A DNA stretch of 64,000 nucleotides from Stomoxys calcitrans (Eukaryota; Arthropoda; Insecta; Diptera; Muscidae), in contig NC_081553.1 in assembly GCF_963082655.1 (NCBI RefSeq), forward strand, positions 34,230,882 through 34,294,881, written 5' to 3'. The notes under the pieces were generated by a model. That model had not been told where the DNA came from. It saw only the letters and a program-made list of their open reading frames with translations, and did not search any database. The number at the start of each line of letters is the position of its first letter. Within the stretch, counting starts at the first letter, position 1. Made by a program: the position numbers and the translations under genes. This document shows positions 1 to 10,614 of the stretch, piece by piece.

Positions 1-1665
1 AACATAGGTTTTTTTTTAGTCCCCACCCTAAAAAGACATTAGAGTTAAAGAAGACGCAGCGGAGCGGGCCCGGTTCAGCTAGTTATCAATATAATCAAAA
101 CATCAATTATTCCAATACTCCTAGCAGCAAAGTTGGTCCGGAAGGAAACATAGGTTTTTTAATTTTTCGGTATCGGAAGGGGGACGGACCCTCCTCCTTA
201 TGCCAAAATCACAACCCAAAATCAAAAGTGGACCGATCGGGACAATATAGGTATCAAATGATAGGTATTGGACAGTAGAATACGAATATGGTACTAAAAT
301 TTGTGTCTTAGTACCCATCGGGCCGCCCCAACCCCAAAACTCCTCCAAACAGACATATTGGACGTTCATTTCAATATGGGGCTCAAATGAAAGGTATTCG
401 GGAGTGGATTTCGAATCTGGCATAAAAAATCAGATCCAAGTATAGGGGGTCACGCCACCGCTCGAAAACACTATTGGACCCATTATGACTATATGATACT
501 TGGCTGAACCGATTTTCCTAAAATTTTTATAGATTTTTTGCGTTTGTCTGCAAGGAAACATAGTCTGTATAATTTTTAGAAAACGGGTGGAGGCGAATCT
601 CCCCCTTACCCCAAAAACGCCACCCTTATCCGAAAGAGGTCTGATGGGCACAATAAGGGTCTCAAATGAAAGGTATTGGAGACCAGGAAACGAATATGGT
701 ATTAAAATTTGGGTCCAGCGTGACCCTTCCCCCCCCCCCCCCAACCCCAAAACTCCTCAAAAAAAAAATATTTTAAGTTCATGTGAATATGGGACTCAAA
801 TGAAAAGTATTAGGCAGTAGATTACAAATATGGCATAAAACATTAGGTCCAAGTAATGGGAGGTCGCCCACCCCCAAATGGGCATATTAGCCGACCATGG
901 CTATATGGGACTCAAATGAAGTCTAGGTGGCGCTTTTCCTCCTAAAGATACATCAAATGGGTTATCAAATGAAAGATATTTCAGAGTAGAAAACAAATTT
1001 GATGCATAATTTTGGAGCCAAGTGTTTTGGGGTACGCCCTAAAGCACCTCCCAAAGTGAACTTCATTTCCGTAGGGAATAAAAAACGAATTTGATATCTA
1101 TTTTCAGCGCAAAGTGCAGGTGGCCGCCCCAGCCCCAAAACACCCTCCAAACGGTTCATATGTACCATGGCCATGGCAATATGGGGCTCAAATTAATTCC
1201 ATTTGGAAGTGCAACACTAATTTGATATCCATATTTGAGTCGAAATGTCTGAGGTGCCATCCCTCCCCTAATGAGAACATTACCCTAAGGAAGAACATTA
1301 CCACCAGGAACCGAGAAGGGGCAAATTCTCACACATCAATGAGTGCTTTCCGATTCAAGTTTAAACTCAATGATAAGGGAACTTTTTTTAAAGCCGAGTC
1401 CGAACAGCGTCCCGCAGTGCGACACCTCTTTGGCAAACATTTTTTAAATGACTGTGCAAGGCATTGTACCTGGCAAATGTCGCCAACATTAAGAGGGGAT
1501 AAACACAGCTTTGTCCGATGTTCTCGCCAGGATTCGAAAGCTTTTAGCGTCATAGTCTACAATGGCACGATTCCGAAAACCGCATTCGGGGAGAAGTGTC
1601 CCCACCCTAAAAAGATATTACAAAGTTAAAGAAGGCGCAGCGGAGCGGGCCCGGTTCGTCTAGTT
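1..1665 (-). repeat. ACTAGCTGA-family repeat with ~160-bp internal units
   Basis: The block is built of diverged direct repeats containing the phrase GGACTCAAATGAAAGGTATT followed by a G/C-rich stretch (wGGGGTCGCCCCACCCC). A terminal signature, GCAGCGGAGCGGGCCCGGTTC followed by CTAGTTA, occurs twice in the same orientation, near 57-90 and 1635-1665, each preceded by a similar CCCCACCCTAAAAAGAnATTA stretch. This suggests two elements lying in tandem on the minus strand. Elements at 9.9-13 kb carry the same ends in plus orientation. There is no credible coding sequence, and a poly-C run lies at about 729-742. Confidence 0.7.
1300..1570 (-). repeat. tRNA-headed SINE relic (family A)
   Basis: Read on the minus strand, this stretch follows the order of the better copies at 43754-44045 and 58376-58650: a decayed tRNA-like head with a B-box remnant (near 1530-1545), then the body TTGGCGACATTTGCCAGG, GTGTCGCACTGCGGGACGC, CTTATCATTGAGTTTAAAC and a 3' part with TCATTGATGTGTGAGA. 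It lies inside the larger repeat block and is heavily diverged. Confidence 0.6.
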
Positions 1666-1669
1666 ACCT

Positions 1670-2470
1670 AAAAAAAAAATAATAAATATTGGCTCTTAAT
1701 AGCCCTTTCGACAAATTTCCTTTAAAAAAAATTTTGGGAATCAACATCTAATTAACTAAAACTATAACTCCCCTAATGGCAATGAATCACTGGTACCAAA
1801 TAAAAACAGCATTTCTTTCCTATAATTTTTTGGTTTCAGCTAAAATGTATTGCTTACCCTAGAAACAATCATTTGTTGGTTTTTGCTTATTTTTGTGTTT
1901 TATATATATATATATGAATATTTTTTTTTTTTTTTCAAAATTGTGGCGTGTATTATTTTAAGTCATGGTTTGTTTGCCTTTATATTCAGCTTAACACAAC
2001 GGCAATGGTTTGTATTACCTTTCGATTTCCATTCTACCACCACGACCGTAGTAAATGGAATGCAATGAAATGCTTTCATGTGGAAATGGTATAGTTTTTG
2101 GATTCAGAGTGTTGGTAAAGTGGTTTGTGGTGGCAATGGCGGTGATGACGAAGATGGCTTTGTTTGTTAGTGGGTTTGATATGCTTAGTTGTGGGGTGTA
2201 TGCGAAATGACTCACCTAACCTAATTCCAACCCTCTAACTATGTGAAGTGTTAACAAATTTGAAGTATTTTGGTTTTTTTTTAAACCCAGCAATGACCAA
2301 TGATTTCAAGTGCACACTTGATATTCAAAAAATAAAAATTATGCAACTTTATAAAGAAGTTACAAGGTGCTGCCCTATTTGGTTATTTGCAGTAGGGGTT
2401 ATAAAATTGTAACTAATTTAAACTCTATAAATCAATAATGCCACGAGCAAAGCAAGAGATCATTTAGTGA
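1670..2470. other. gene-free AT-rich interval
   Basis: Mostly AT-rich, apparently single-copy sequence with short (TA)n and T-runs near 1900-1940. I see no coding-like frame, splice-bounded exon or known repeat in it. Confidence 0.6.
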
Positions 2471-2477
2471 TGGAGAA

Positions 2478-3966
2478 AACAAGTAAAAGGCATTAAGTTC
2501 AGCCGGGCCGAACTTTGGATACCCACCATCTCGGCTATCACCTTTCGTCATAATCCGGTGAAAAATGCATAATTTATGCACCTATAGCAACTATATCGAA
2601 ATATGGTTCGACCGGGCCGATTCTTGGAAACCCACCACAATGGATTCTGCTAAAAAGTTATATAAAATTAATTTAGTTGAAGGGCATAATTTTGTTCCAC
2701 ATACCAAACTTCAGTGAAACCAGCAAAAATTAAATTCTAGGAACCGAACAAGGATAATCGAGAACCCGGTTTATGTGGGAACTATACCAGGTTGTAGACC
2801 GATTTGGACCGTACTTGGCACAGTTGTTGGAAGTCACAACAGAACACAATGTGGAAAATTTTTTAGCTAAGTCGGGCAAAAATTGCGGCTTCCAGGGGCT
2901 AAAGATGTCAAATCGGGAGAAGGGTTTATATGAGAGCTATATTTCGCTATAGACCGCTTTGGACCGAACTTGCCACATTTGTTGAAAGTCATAACAGAAC
3001 ACTATTCGCAAAATTTCTGGCACAGTTGTTGGAAGTCATAACGGAACACCGCATGCAAAATTGCAGCCAAATCGGACAAAAATTGAGGCTTGTAAGGGCT
3101 CAAGAAGTCAAATCGGGAGATCGGTTTATATGGGAGCTATATCAGGTTAAATACCAATTTGAATCTTATTAAGCACAGTTTACGAAGCCATAACGGAACA
3201 CCGCATGCAAAATTTCAGCCAAATCGGACAAACATTGCTTGTAAGGGCTTAAGAATTCAAATCGGGAGATCGGTTTATATGGGAGCTATATCAGGTTATG
3301 GGCCGATTTGGATCTTACTAAGCACAGTTGTTGGAAGTCATAACGAAACACCGCATGCAAAATTCCAGCCAAATCGGACAAAAATTGCTGCTTGTAAAGA
3401 CTCAAGAAGTCAAATCGGGAGATCGGTTTGTATGGGAGCTATATCAGGTTATATACCGATTCGGACCGTACTTGGCATACTTGTTAGAAGTCATAACAGA
3501 ACAACTAGCAAAATTTCAGTCTAATCGGACAAAAATTGCGACTTCCAGGGGCTCAAGAAGTGAAATCGACAGAACACTAACAAAACAGAACACTATGTGC
3601 AAAATTTCAGCCAAATCGGATAACAATTGCGGCTTTAAGGGCTCAAGAAGCCAAATCGTCAGATCGATTTAAATGGAAGCTATATCTAAATCTGAACCGA
3701 TAAGGCCCATTTACAATCCCCAACGACCAACATCAATATTAAGTATCTGTGCAAAATTTCAAGCGGCCAGCTTTACGCGTTCAGCCGTCATCGTGATTTC
3801 GACAGACAGACCGACGGATGAAGGACGGACGGACGGATGAAGGACGGACGGACGGATGAACGGATGAAGAATATATGTATACTTAATGGGGAACGAATAT
3901 TTCGAGGTGTTACAAACGGAATGACTTAATAAGTATACCCCCATCCCATGGTGGTGGGTATAAAAA
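2478..3966 (-). mobile_element. hairpin-ended tandem-repeat element, minus orientation
   Basis: Both ends of the dominant repeat family are present. The 3' end is at the left: AACAAGT, then the palindrome AAGTTCAGCCGGGCCGAACTT at 2495-2515. The 5' end is at the right: CATCCCATGGTGGTGGGTATAAAAA, reading TTTTTATACCCACCACCATG on the minus strand. Between them are about seven diverged ~150-bp units around TCGGTTTATATGGGAGCTATATC. A degraded second terminus near 2605-2640 suggests nesting. Short open frames here are periodic by-products of the repeat, not genes. Confidence 0.75.
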
Positions 3967-5183
3967 GGATGTCGAAGGGCTTAACACAACTCACTGTTCC
4001 AAGTTTCAACGAAATTGGACAATAAATGCGCCATTTATGGGCCCAAAACCTTAAATCGGCAGATCGGTATATATAGCAGCTATAGCCAAATCACGACCGA
4101 TTTGAACCAAATTGGATAAAGGTGTCGAAGGACCTAATACATCTCACTGTCCCAAATTTCAGCGAAATTAAACAATAAATGTGCCTCTTATGGGCCCAAT
4201 ACTTTAAATCGAGAGATCGGTCTATACGACAGCTATATTCAAACCTGGACCGATAGTGAGCCAAATTGAAGAAGGATGTCGAAGGGCCTAACACAATTCA
4301 CTGTCCCAAATTTCGGTGAAATCAAACAATAGATTCGCATTTTATGGGCCGAAAACCTTAAATCGAGAGATGGGACTATATGACAGCTATATCCAAATCT
4401 GAACCGATCTGGTCCTCATTGAACAAAGGTGTCGAGAGGCCTATCATAATAAAGTGATCCGAATTTCAGCAAAATCGGATAATAAATGTGGCTTTTATGG
4501 GCCTAAGACCTCAAATCGGCAGATCGGTCTATATGGGGGCTATATCAGGATATAGTCCAATATAGCCATTCATCGAACCGAACCTGCCTTGGACAAAAAA
4601 AGAATCTGTGAAAGTTTCAGCTCGATATCTCTATTTTTAAAGACTGTACCGTGATTTCAACAAACAGACGGACGGACATGACTAGATCGTCTTTTTGCGA
4701 CGATCAAGAATATATACTATATAGGGTCGGATATGGAGATATCGATGTATGAATGACAAAATGAATATACACCCATCCTACTGTTTGTCGAAATCACGCT
4801 ACAGCATGTAAAAATAGAGATATTGAGCTGAAATTTTGCACAGATTCCTTTTTGTCCATAAAAATCTAAGACGATCTAGCCATGTTCATCCGTCTGTCTG
4901 TTAAAATCACGCTACAGACTTTAAAAATAGGGATATTGAGCTAAAACTTTGCACAGATTATTTTTTTTGCCCATAGGCAGGCTAAGTTCGAAGATGGGCT
5001 ATATTGGACGTTATCTTGATATAGCCCCCCTATATAGACCGATCCGCCGATTTATGGTCTTAGGTCCATAAAAGCCACATTTATTATCCGATTTTGCTAA
5101 AATTGGGGACTGTGAGTTTTGTTGCGCCCTTCGATATCCTTCTTCAATACGGCCCGGCCGAACTTATTGCCTTTTTACTTGTT
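3967..5183. mobile_element. head-to-head pair of hairpin-family fragments
   Basis: From 3967 to about 4790 there are minus-oriented units of about 110 bp (AATGCGCCATTTATGGGCCC, AGATCGGTATATATAGCAGC) ending in the family's 5' region (GACGGACGGACATGACTAGATCG, ATACACCCATCCTA). From about 4795 the orientation flips: TAGCCATGTTCATCCGTCTG continues rightwards to a plus-oriented 3' end with palindrome CGGCCCGGCCGAACTTA and terminal ACTTGTT at 5177-5183. The inversion point is near 4790. Confidence 0.7.
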
Positions 5184-7380
5184 TTGAAGAATTTGTCTAG
5201 AGTGTTGCTTTATGACAAAATTATTAAAATTTAATTTCCTTTGATACCTTTTGTGGAAACAAATTTTAAAAAAAATATTTGGCTAAAATTTAGCAATTAA
5301 TTCATGTTTTCATTATAATTTTAAACATTACCTCAAACTTGCCTTAAAGTTCTAAATGGCACATGTACCAACTCATCAAAACCCATATCTAATCACACGC
5401 TCGGCAATCAAATGAAATACCAAACTGAAGCCGTCACTAAATATGACGATTTCAAGTTCGTCATCAAACAAAACTTTTTTCCAATTGTTCAGGTTTCAGT
5501 TTTTTATTGAACTGTTGTATGAACAACCGAACGCATTGATGATGTTCTGCCTGTCTGTCTGTCTCCATGCATTAATTGCTAAAAATAAGTATCGATTCTC
5601 TTTACAAATATATAAATGTGTAGAGGTAGACAGGGAAAATTGCAAGGCCTTGTATTTGTTAGGGCCTTAGTGATTTTTTTATAGAAAATACATGGTCTTA
5701 AAAAGCAATGATTTGCGGATTTTCTGAAAATTTTCCCCCACTAATAACACACAAGGATTGGTTGCCGGCTATGGAGAGCTTAGGGCATATTTTAATATGA
5801 AAAGCTATTTTTGGTCATTAGATCATAAGGAGGGTAAAAGTGACAAAAAATCGAATATGCCACATCCAATTCTTCATAATAAAAATATGTTGAAAAAAAA
5901 GTTCATTACCCATATCAAGTTTTTTGGTGCCCCTAAGAAAGCCCATCAATAATGCAAACTTAAACCCTCTTTTTCACCTCTGCCTTGGGCATGACATTAA
6001 AATACATGACTTATTTTTCACTTCGTCAAACAAATAGTCAGGCATATGAGAAATACAAATGCAAAAAAAAATCGTTATCGAGTCGAATACCGTTGGCTCT
6101 TACAAAGATGAGTTAATCGTCTGTGACATATTTGTGCTATCACATGGAAACCGAAAGATTTACAAATCGCAATAAATCATTCTAACAATTCAAAGGGGAT
6201 TCAAATAAGAAAACAACAAAAATGTGACCTAGAAGATGTAAAATTGTAGTTTTGAGGTCACAAACATTGTTTTGACCTTTTTGAATGTTTGAATGAATTT
6301 GAATGAATATAAAATGTTTAGCGAAAATTAAGAAAGTGTATTTATCTTTTAAAGTAGCCTTCAATAAAGAGAATTTCTTTTCAACATCTGCTAAAGAATA
6401 GTTTATATCAACATAAGTGGTGGTTTTTGTTTGAAGACGAAAGTGATATTATTTTTATTTATTTATTTTATGAACCAAACAAAATACTACCACCTGGGAC
6501 ATTTTGGACCTGAGCCAACAACATAATTAGGCAATATCCAAAAGATATACATATATGTATGTGTTTATTCAAAATATATTCGAATATCTTTCCATACAAC
6601 AATTTAAATTTGATATGAGTTATGAACATTTTTCTTATTTTGATTTCCCAGAATGTTGCTTTAAACCTAATGCGATATCATCGAGACACCATCGAATTAG
6701 AGAAGAGTCTAGTTTGTGTCGATGGACATATATTTTGGGGATTTTTCGGGGTGGGTGGCCCTTGAATCAAATTTTTTATATGAGAGTTGTGATTTGTCCT
6801 AGTTGAGAAGAGCAAAACAAATAACTTTCCAAGTTGGGGTTGTATGCTCGATACAGTTTAAGTATTTTTTACCCCAACTCACTTAAGAACATTTGGAATG
6901 TATCATACCAACAGAGCTGCCAGACGTAACGATTTGAAGTCAAATTGACGATTTTTTGGCCAAAATTTTGCGTTTTTGACGCTTGACAGTGTTTGCTTTA
7001 AATCCCGTATCGTTTTGACGTTTTTTTTTTCCTTGAAGGTCACATAATTATTAAGGTCAACAGTGCGATCTTGGAAAACAGGTTTGTTTTTTGCTTAATG
7101 TAGTGATATAGTCATGTATTTACTACATCGATTTTTGTGCCAAAAAATTCGTTTTTTTTTTAAGATGTATTATTAATTGATCTTGTTCAATACCCTGCCA
7201 TTCTGAAAGTTTGTCTCTAGTCAACATTTCTCTGAAATTATTGTTTGCTTCTCTTTCGAGACGAGTTCAATGATCGGAGATGCAAATGGAAAAGGAAAGT
7301 CAAAGATAGCAACGCACACCAACTACTATGGGACGCGTTTCGTCTTTGTTTAGAAGACTTTTCAATCATATTTAAAAAAT
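5184..7380. other. gene-free AT-rich interval
   Basis: About 2.2 kb of AT-rich DNA. Several open frames of 60-83 codons occur, but none shows a signal peptide, domain, start context or splice site that I would defend. No known repeat is obvious. A short stretch near 6925-6990 is rich in TGACG/GACGT-type words. Confidence 0.55.
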
Positions 7381-7384
7381 TTGG

Positions 7385-7475
7385 CAGATCCCGGCTGGGA
7401 TTCGAACCTGGGCACACGCAGCAGCGCCGAGAGCCATTGCCATTGTCTTAGCGTTCGAAGCCATCAATACAACTT
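7385..7475 (-). repeat. possible second tRNA-derived repeat head
   Basis: On the minus strand the segment holds a good pol III B-box, CCCAGGTTCGAATCCCAGC, about 50-60 bases after a poor A-box-like stretch (CGCTAAGACAATGGC). The arm pairing needed for a tRNA is not there, so a decayed tRNA-derived SINE head is the best reading. No second copy in this window confirms it. Confidence 0.35.
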
Positions 7476-7659
7476 TCAACAGATGCACAAAATCATGTGT
7501 AGTACGGAAGAAGTGTAATTTGTCACAGAAAGAATGTCTGTCATTACACAAAAATACATGCATTGGGAAAAAGTACAGCTAATAGACAAGGTTGTCGAGC
7601 GTGGTTAATGTTGTAATTGTATCATAGATCCATTTTCGCTATTAATACGATTCAAATAC

Positions 7660-8620
7660 AATATACCAAAGCACGATACATGAAGCCAGAAAGAGATATA
7701 GAGCTGATACTTTGCACAGATTCTTTTTATGTCTATAGGCAGGTTAAGTTTGAAGATGGGATATATGGGACTATATCTTGATATAGAACCCATGTAAACC
7801 GATCCGTCGATTTAAGGTCTTAGGTCCATTAAAGCCACATTTATTTTCCGATTTTGCTGAAATTTGAGACAGTGAGTTGTGTGAGGGTACTCGGCATCTT
7901 TCTTCAATTTGGCCTAGATCGGTGCGGATTTGAATATAGCAGCCATATAGACCGATCTCTCGATTTAAGGTCTTGGGCCCATAAAAGGCGCATTTATTGT
8001 CCGATGTCGCCGAAATTTGGGATAGTGAGTTGTGTTGGGCCCTCCGACATCCTTCTTTAATTTGATCCAGATCAGTCAAGAATTACATATAACTGTCATA
8101 TAGAACGATCACTCGATTTAAGGTTTTGGGCCCATAAAAGACGCATTTATTCTCCGATTTCGCCGAAAATTGGAACAGTGAGTTGTGTTAGTTACTTTGA
8201 CATCCCTCTTTAATTTGGCTTTGATCGATTCAGATTTGGATATAGCCGTCATATAGACCGATCGCTCGATTTAAAGTCTTGGCCCCATAAAAGGTGCATT
8301 TATAACCTGATTTCGCTGAAATTTGACATAGTGACTTATGTTAGCCTTTGGACATCCGTGAGGTATATGGTTCAGATCGGACTATATTTGGATATAGCTA
8401 CCAAAAGACCAAATATTTTATTCTGCAAAATTGAACAATGATTTGTACTTATTAGACCACTCAATGTTCGTGCCGAATTTGTTCCAAATCGGACCATATT
8501 TCGAAATAGCTGCTATGGGGGCATAAATTATGTACTTTTCAACGGATTATGACGAAAGGTGGTTTACATATATAGCCGAGGTTGTGGGTATCTAAAGTTC
8601 GGCACGGCCGAACTTAACTT
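7660..8620 (+). mobile_element. hairpin-ended tandem-repeat element, 3' portion
   Basis: About six units of roughly 110-150 bp containing GATATAG-C-GTCATATAGACCGATC and CCCATAAAAG-CGCATTTAT run left to right. They end in GTGGGTATCTAAAGTTCGGCACGGCCGAACTTA, where the terminal palindrome lies at 8594-8615. The usual ACTTGTT terminus is missing, and the 5' end has been lost or replaced by AAATCGAGAGATATAGAGC-like sequence near 7680. Confidence 0.7.
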
Positions 8621-9945
8621 AAGACTATTCTAAACGATCACGCAAATGGCAAAATACTTATGTCACTAGGCCAGATCGGCGCAAAACAGATCCTTCGAAT
8701 CGAAGAGCGTATAAAGCTGTACAGTTAAATGTTTTAGCTCAAGTAATAAATAGCCTATTCACCTGAAGGCTAGAGAATGCGATTTTTCAAGCCCTACTGA
8801 CAGACCCATCAATGGCAGAAGAAGAACTCCCATGTCACAACCAGCTTAAATTTGGCTTATATAGCAGCCAGTAGTCGGACTGATAATACAGTTTTGAGTA
8901 AGGAAGAATTATAGTTAGTGGCTTGTTATGATCACGCTTTCTATCAATCTAATTTTTCTACTTTAAAGTTGTATACCCGCATTTTCCTTTACCGCACGAA
9001 GCAAACTCAGATAAATGAGTTATACAACTTTTGCTTGCTCATTGCATAATTTTTTGTATAAAATATTTAGAGGTCATATCATTAGGTTTTAAGTTGACTC
9101 TATTATAATTTTAATTACAAATGCTTTTAGATTAGAAGTTTGCTGGTAACATATACCGACAGACACACAAACACATACAACTAACTGGGTCAATTACCTA
9201 AGCATTGGTACAAAGAGCAAATAATAAAATAACAATTATTTGAAAATAATGTTAGCATCCACAAAGGTAGAAAAGAGAATGTTAGTTTTTAATCACACTT
9301 ATTTACAAACTTACAAGGGTTGAAAATCAAGTGTATCCAATATTGTATAGATATGGGGTTTTTGCTCATAGGAATACAGAATTTAACTATACTACAAAAA
9401 ATTGCATCAATTTGAGCACATAGATTGACTTATGGGCAAACAAATTGAGCATTTCAGACCAAAAATAAGTAAGCGAAAATTCCTTTTTTTAGGCACATCC
9501 GTCTTCTCTCCACACTTTAAATATCATGCAATTTTTACATTCTCTTCGTCTTTAACACTAGAAAGGCCAATGGGTAATTTTAGCCGATTTTTGAAATTCA
9601 ATCAAAATTTTCTTCGAAGAAAAAAAATTTTTTTCGAAAATTTTGTAGTCTTTTTTTAAAGTGGTGTACAGTTTTCCTTTAACGCATTCCTTTATTTAAT
9701 TTTTTTTTACGGAGATTACTTTGTGGTATACCTAGATTGACTTACCGGTCATTTTGGCCCCTTGTATAAAATTTCGCCAAATTTTACCAAACCCAATTTG
9801 CAGAAGAACATATGAAACCTTTGATCAAATGAGAGCACATTTTAACAGTATTTCTTCGAATAAAAAAACTCTAAACTTTTCTTGGGAGATATTAAATTTT
9901 TCTATAATTAATGTGAGAATTTAGTAGGAATACATCTTTTATATG
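8621..9945. other. gene-free interval
   Basis: AT-rich, low-complexity to single-copy sequence. There is no recognisable gene, RNA or repeat family. T-runs near 9490-9715 produce meaningless F/L-rich frames. Confidence 0.55.
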
Positions 9946-9947
9946 AA

Positions 9948-10614
9948 TACTAGCTGAATTTGGCCCGCTCTGCCTCGCCATCAGATATTTGGACAATCCC
10001 ATGGCAGCCGGTTGTACGTACCGAATTGACCCATTGAGATCCTTCACCGGCAAAGACTGCCACCTCAGTGTACAACACACTGCTACAACAACAACAAACA
10101 TCAGATATTTGAACATAAATTTTAATTTCGTATTCGTAATCTACTCCAAAATACCTTTCATTTGAACCCCATATAGCCATGATTGGCTAATTTTTCCATT
10201 TGGGGGGTTTGGGGGTCGCCGTAATGCCATATTTAATCTACTCCAGAATATCTTTCTTTTGAATTCCATATTGACATGATCGTACAATATGCCTATTTAT
10301 GGAGTTTTATGATCGGGGAGGACCCCTATGTACTTAGAACCGATTTTTAATATCATTTTCGTATCATTCTCCCAAATACTTATCATTTGAGTCCCAAATT
10401 GTCTCGATCGGCCCACTTTTGATTTTGGGTGGCGTTTTGATAGCAAGGGGTAGGGTCCACCCCCTTTCCGATATAAAAAACAATATAGCTTATTTCTTCT
10501 TCCGAACCAACTACACAATCTGTGAAAACTTTAAGAAAATCTCTCCAGCCGTTTTTGAGTCTATACAGAACATACAAATTTATAAAACCACAAACAAACA
10601 CAAATTTATTTTAA
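9948..10614 (+). mobile_element. ACTAGCTGA-family element interrupted by a CAA-tailed retroposon
   Basis: The element starts with AATACTAGCTGAATTTGGCCCGCTCTGCC. It continues after the retroposon at 9996-10098 with the unit phrase TACCTTTCATTTGAACCCCATAT, and ends with CAGCCGTTTTTGAGTCTATACAG followed by the A/C-rich stretch ACAAATTTATAAAACCACAAAC. The next element of the family starts immediately after, at about 10615. I recall repeats with ACTAGCTGACCC ends from many arthropod genomes, but I cannot name the class. Confidence 0.7.
9996..10098 (+). mobile_element. CAA-tailed ~100-bp retroposon (family B), copy with 17-bp target duplication
   Basis: A compact unit beginning near CCCATGGCAGCCGGTTGTACG, passing GACTGCCACCTCAGTGTAC and ending ACTGCTACAACAACAACAAA. 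It is bounded by direct repeats CATCAGATATTTGGACA (9979-9995) and CATCAGATATTTGAACA (10099-10115), which match at 16 of 17 bases. A variable-length target duplication plus a simple tail is what target-primed retroposition by a LINE would leave. There is no coding potential. CCGGT-TGTACGT-ACCG(G) could form a 5-bp stem with a 7-base loop, like a tRNA T-arm, but the tRNA link is only a guess. Confidence 0.85.

Noticed and set aside
2930..3672. Similar open frames repeated in tandem (ELYQVIYRFGPYLA...)
   Set aside because: They follow the ~150-bp units of a repeat element, and the same frames appear in every copy of the family. They are not a protein repeat gene.
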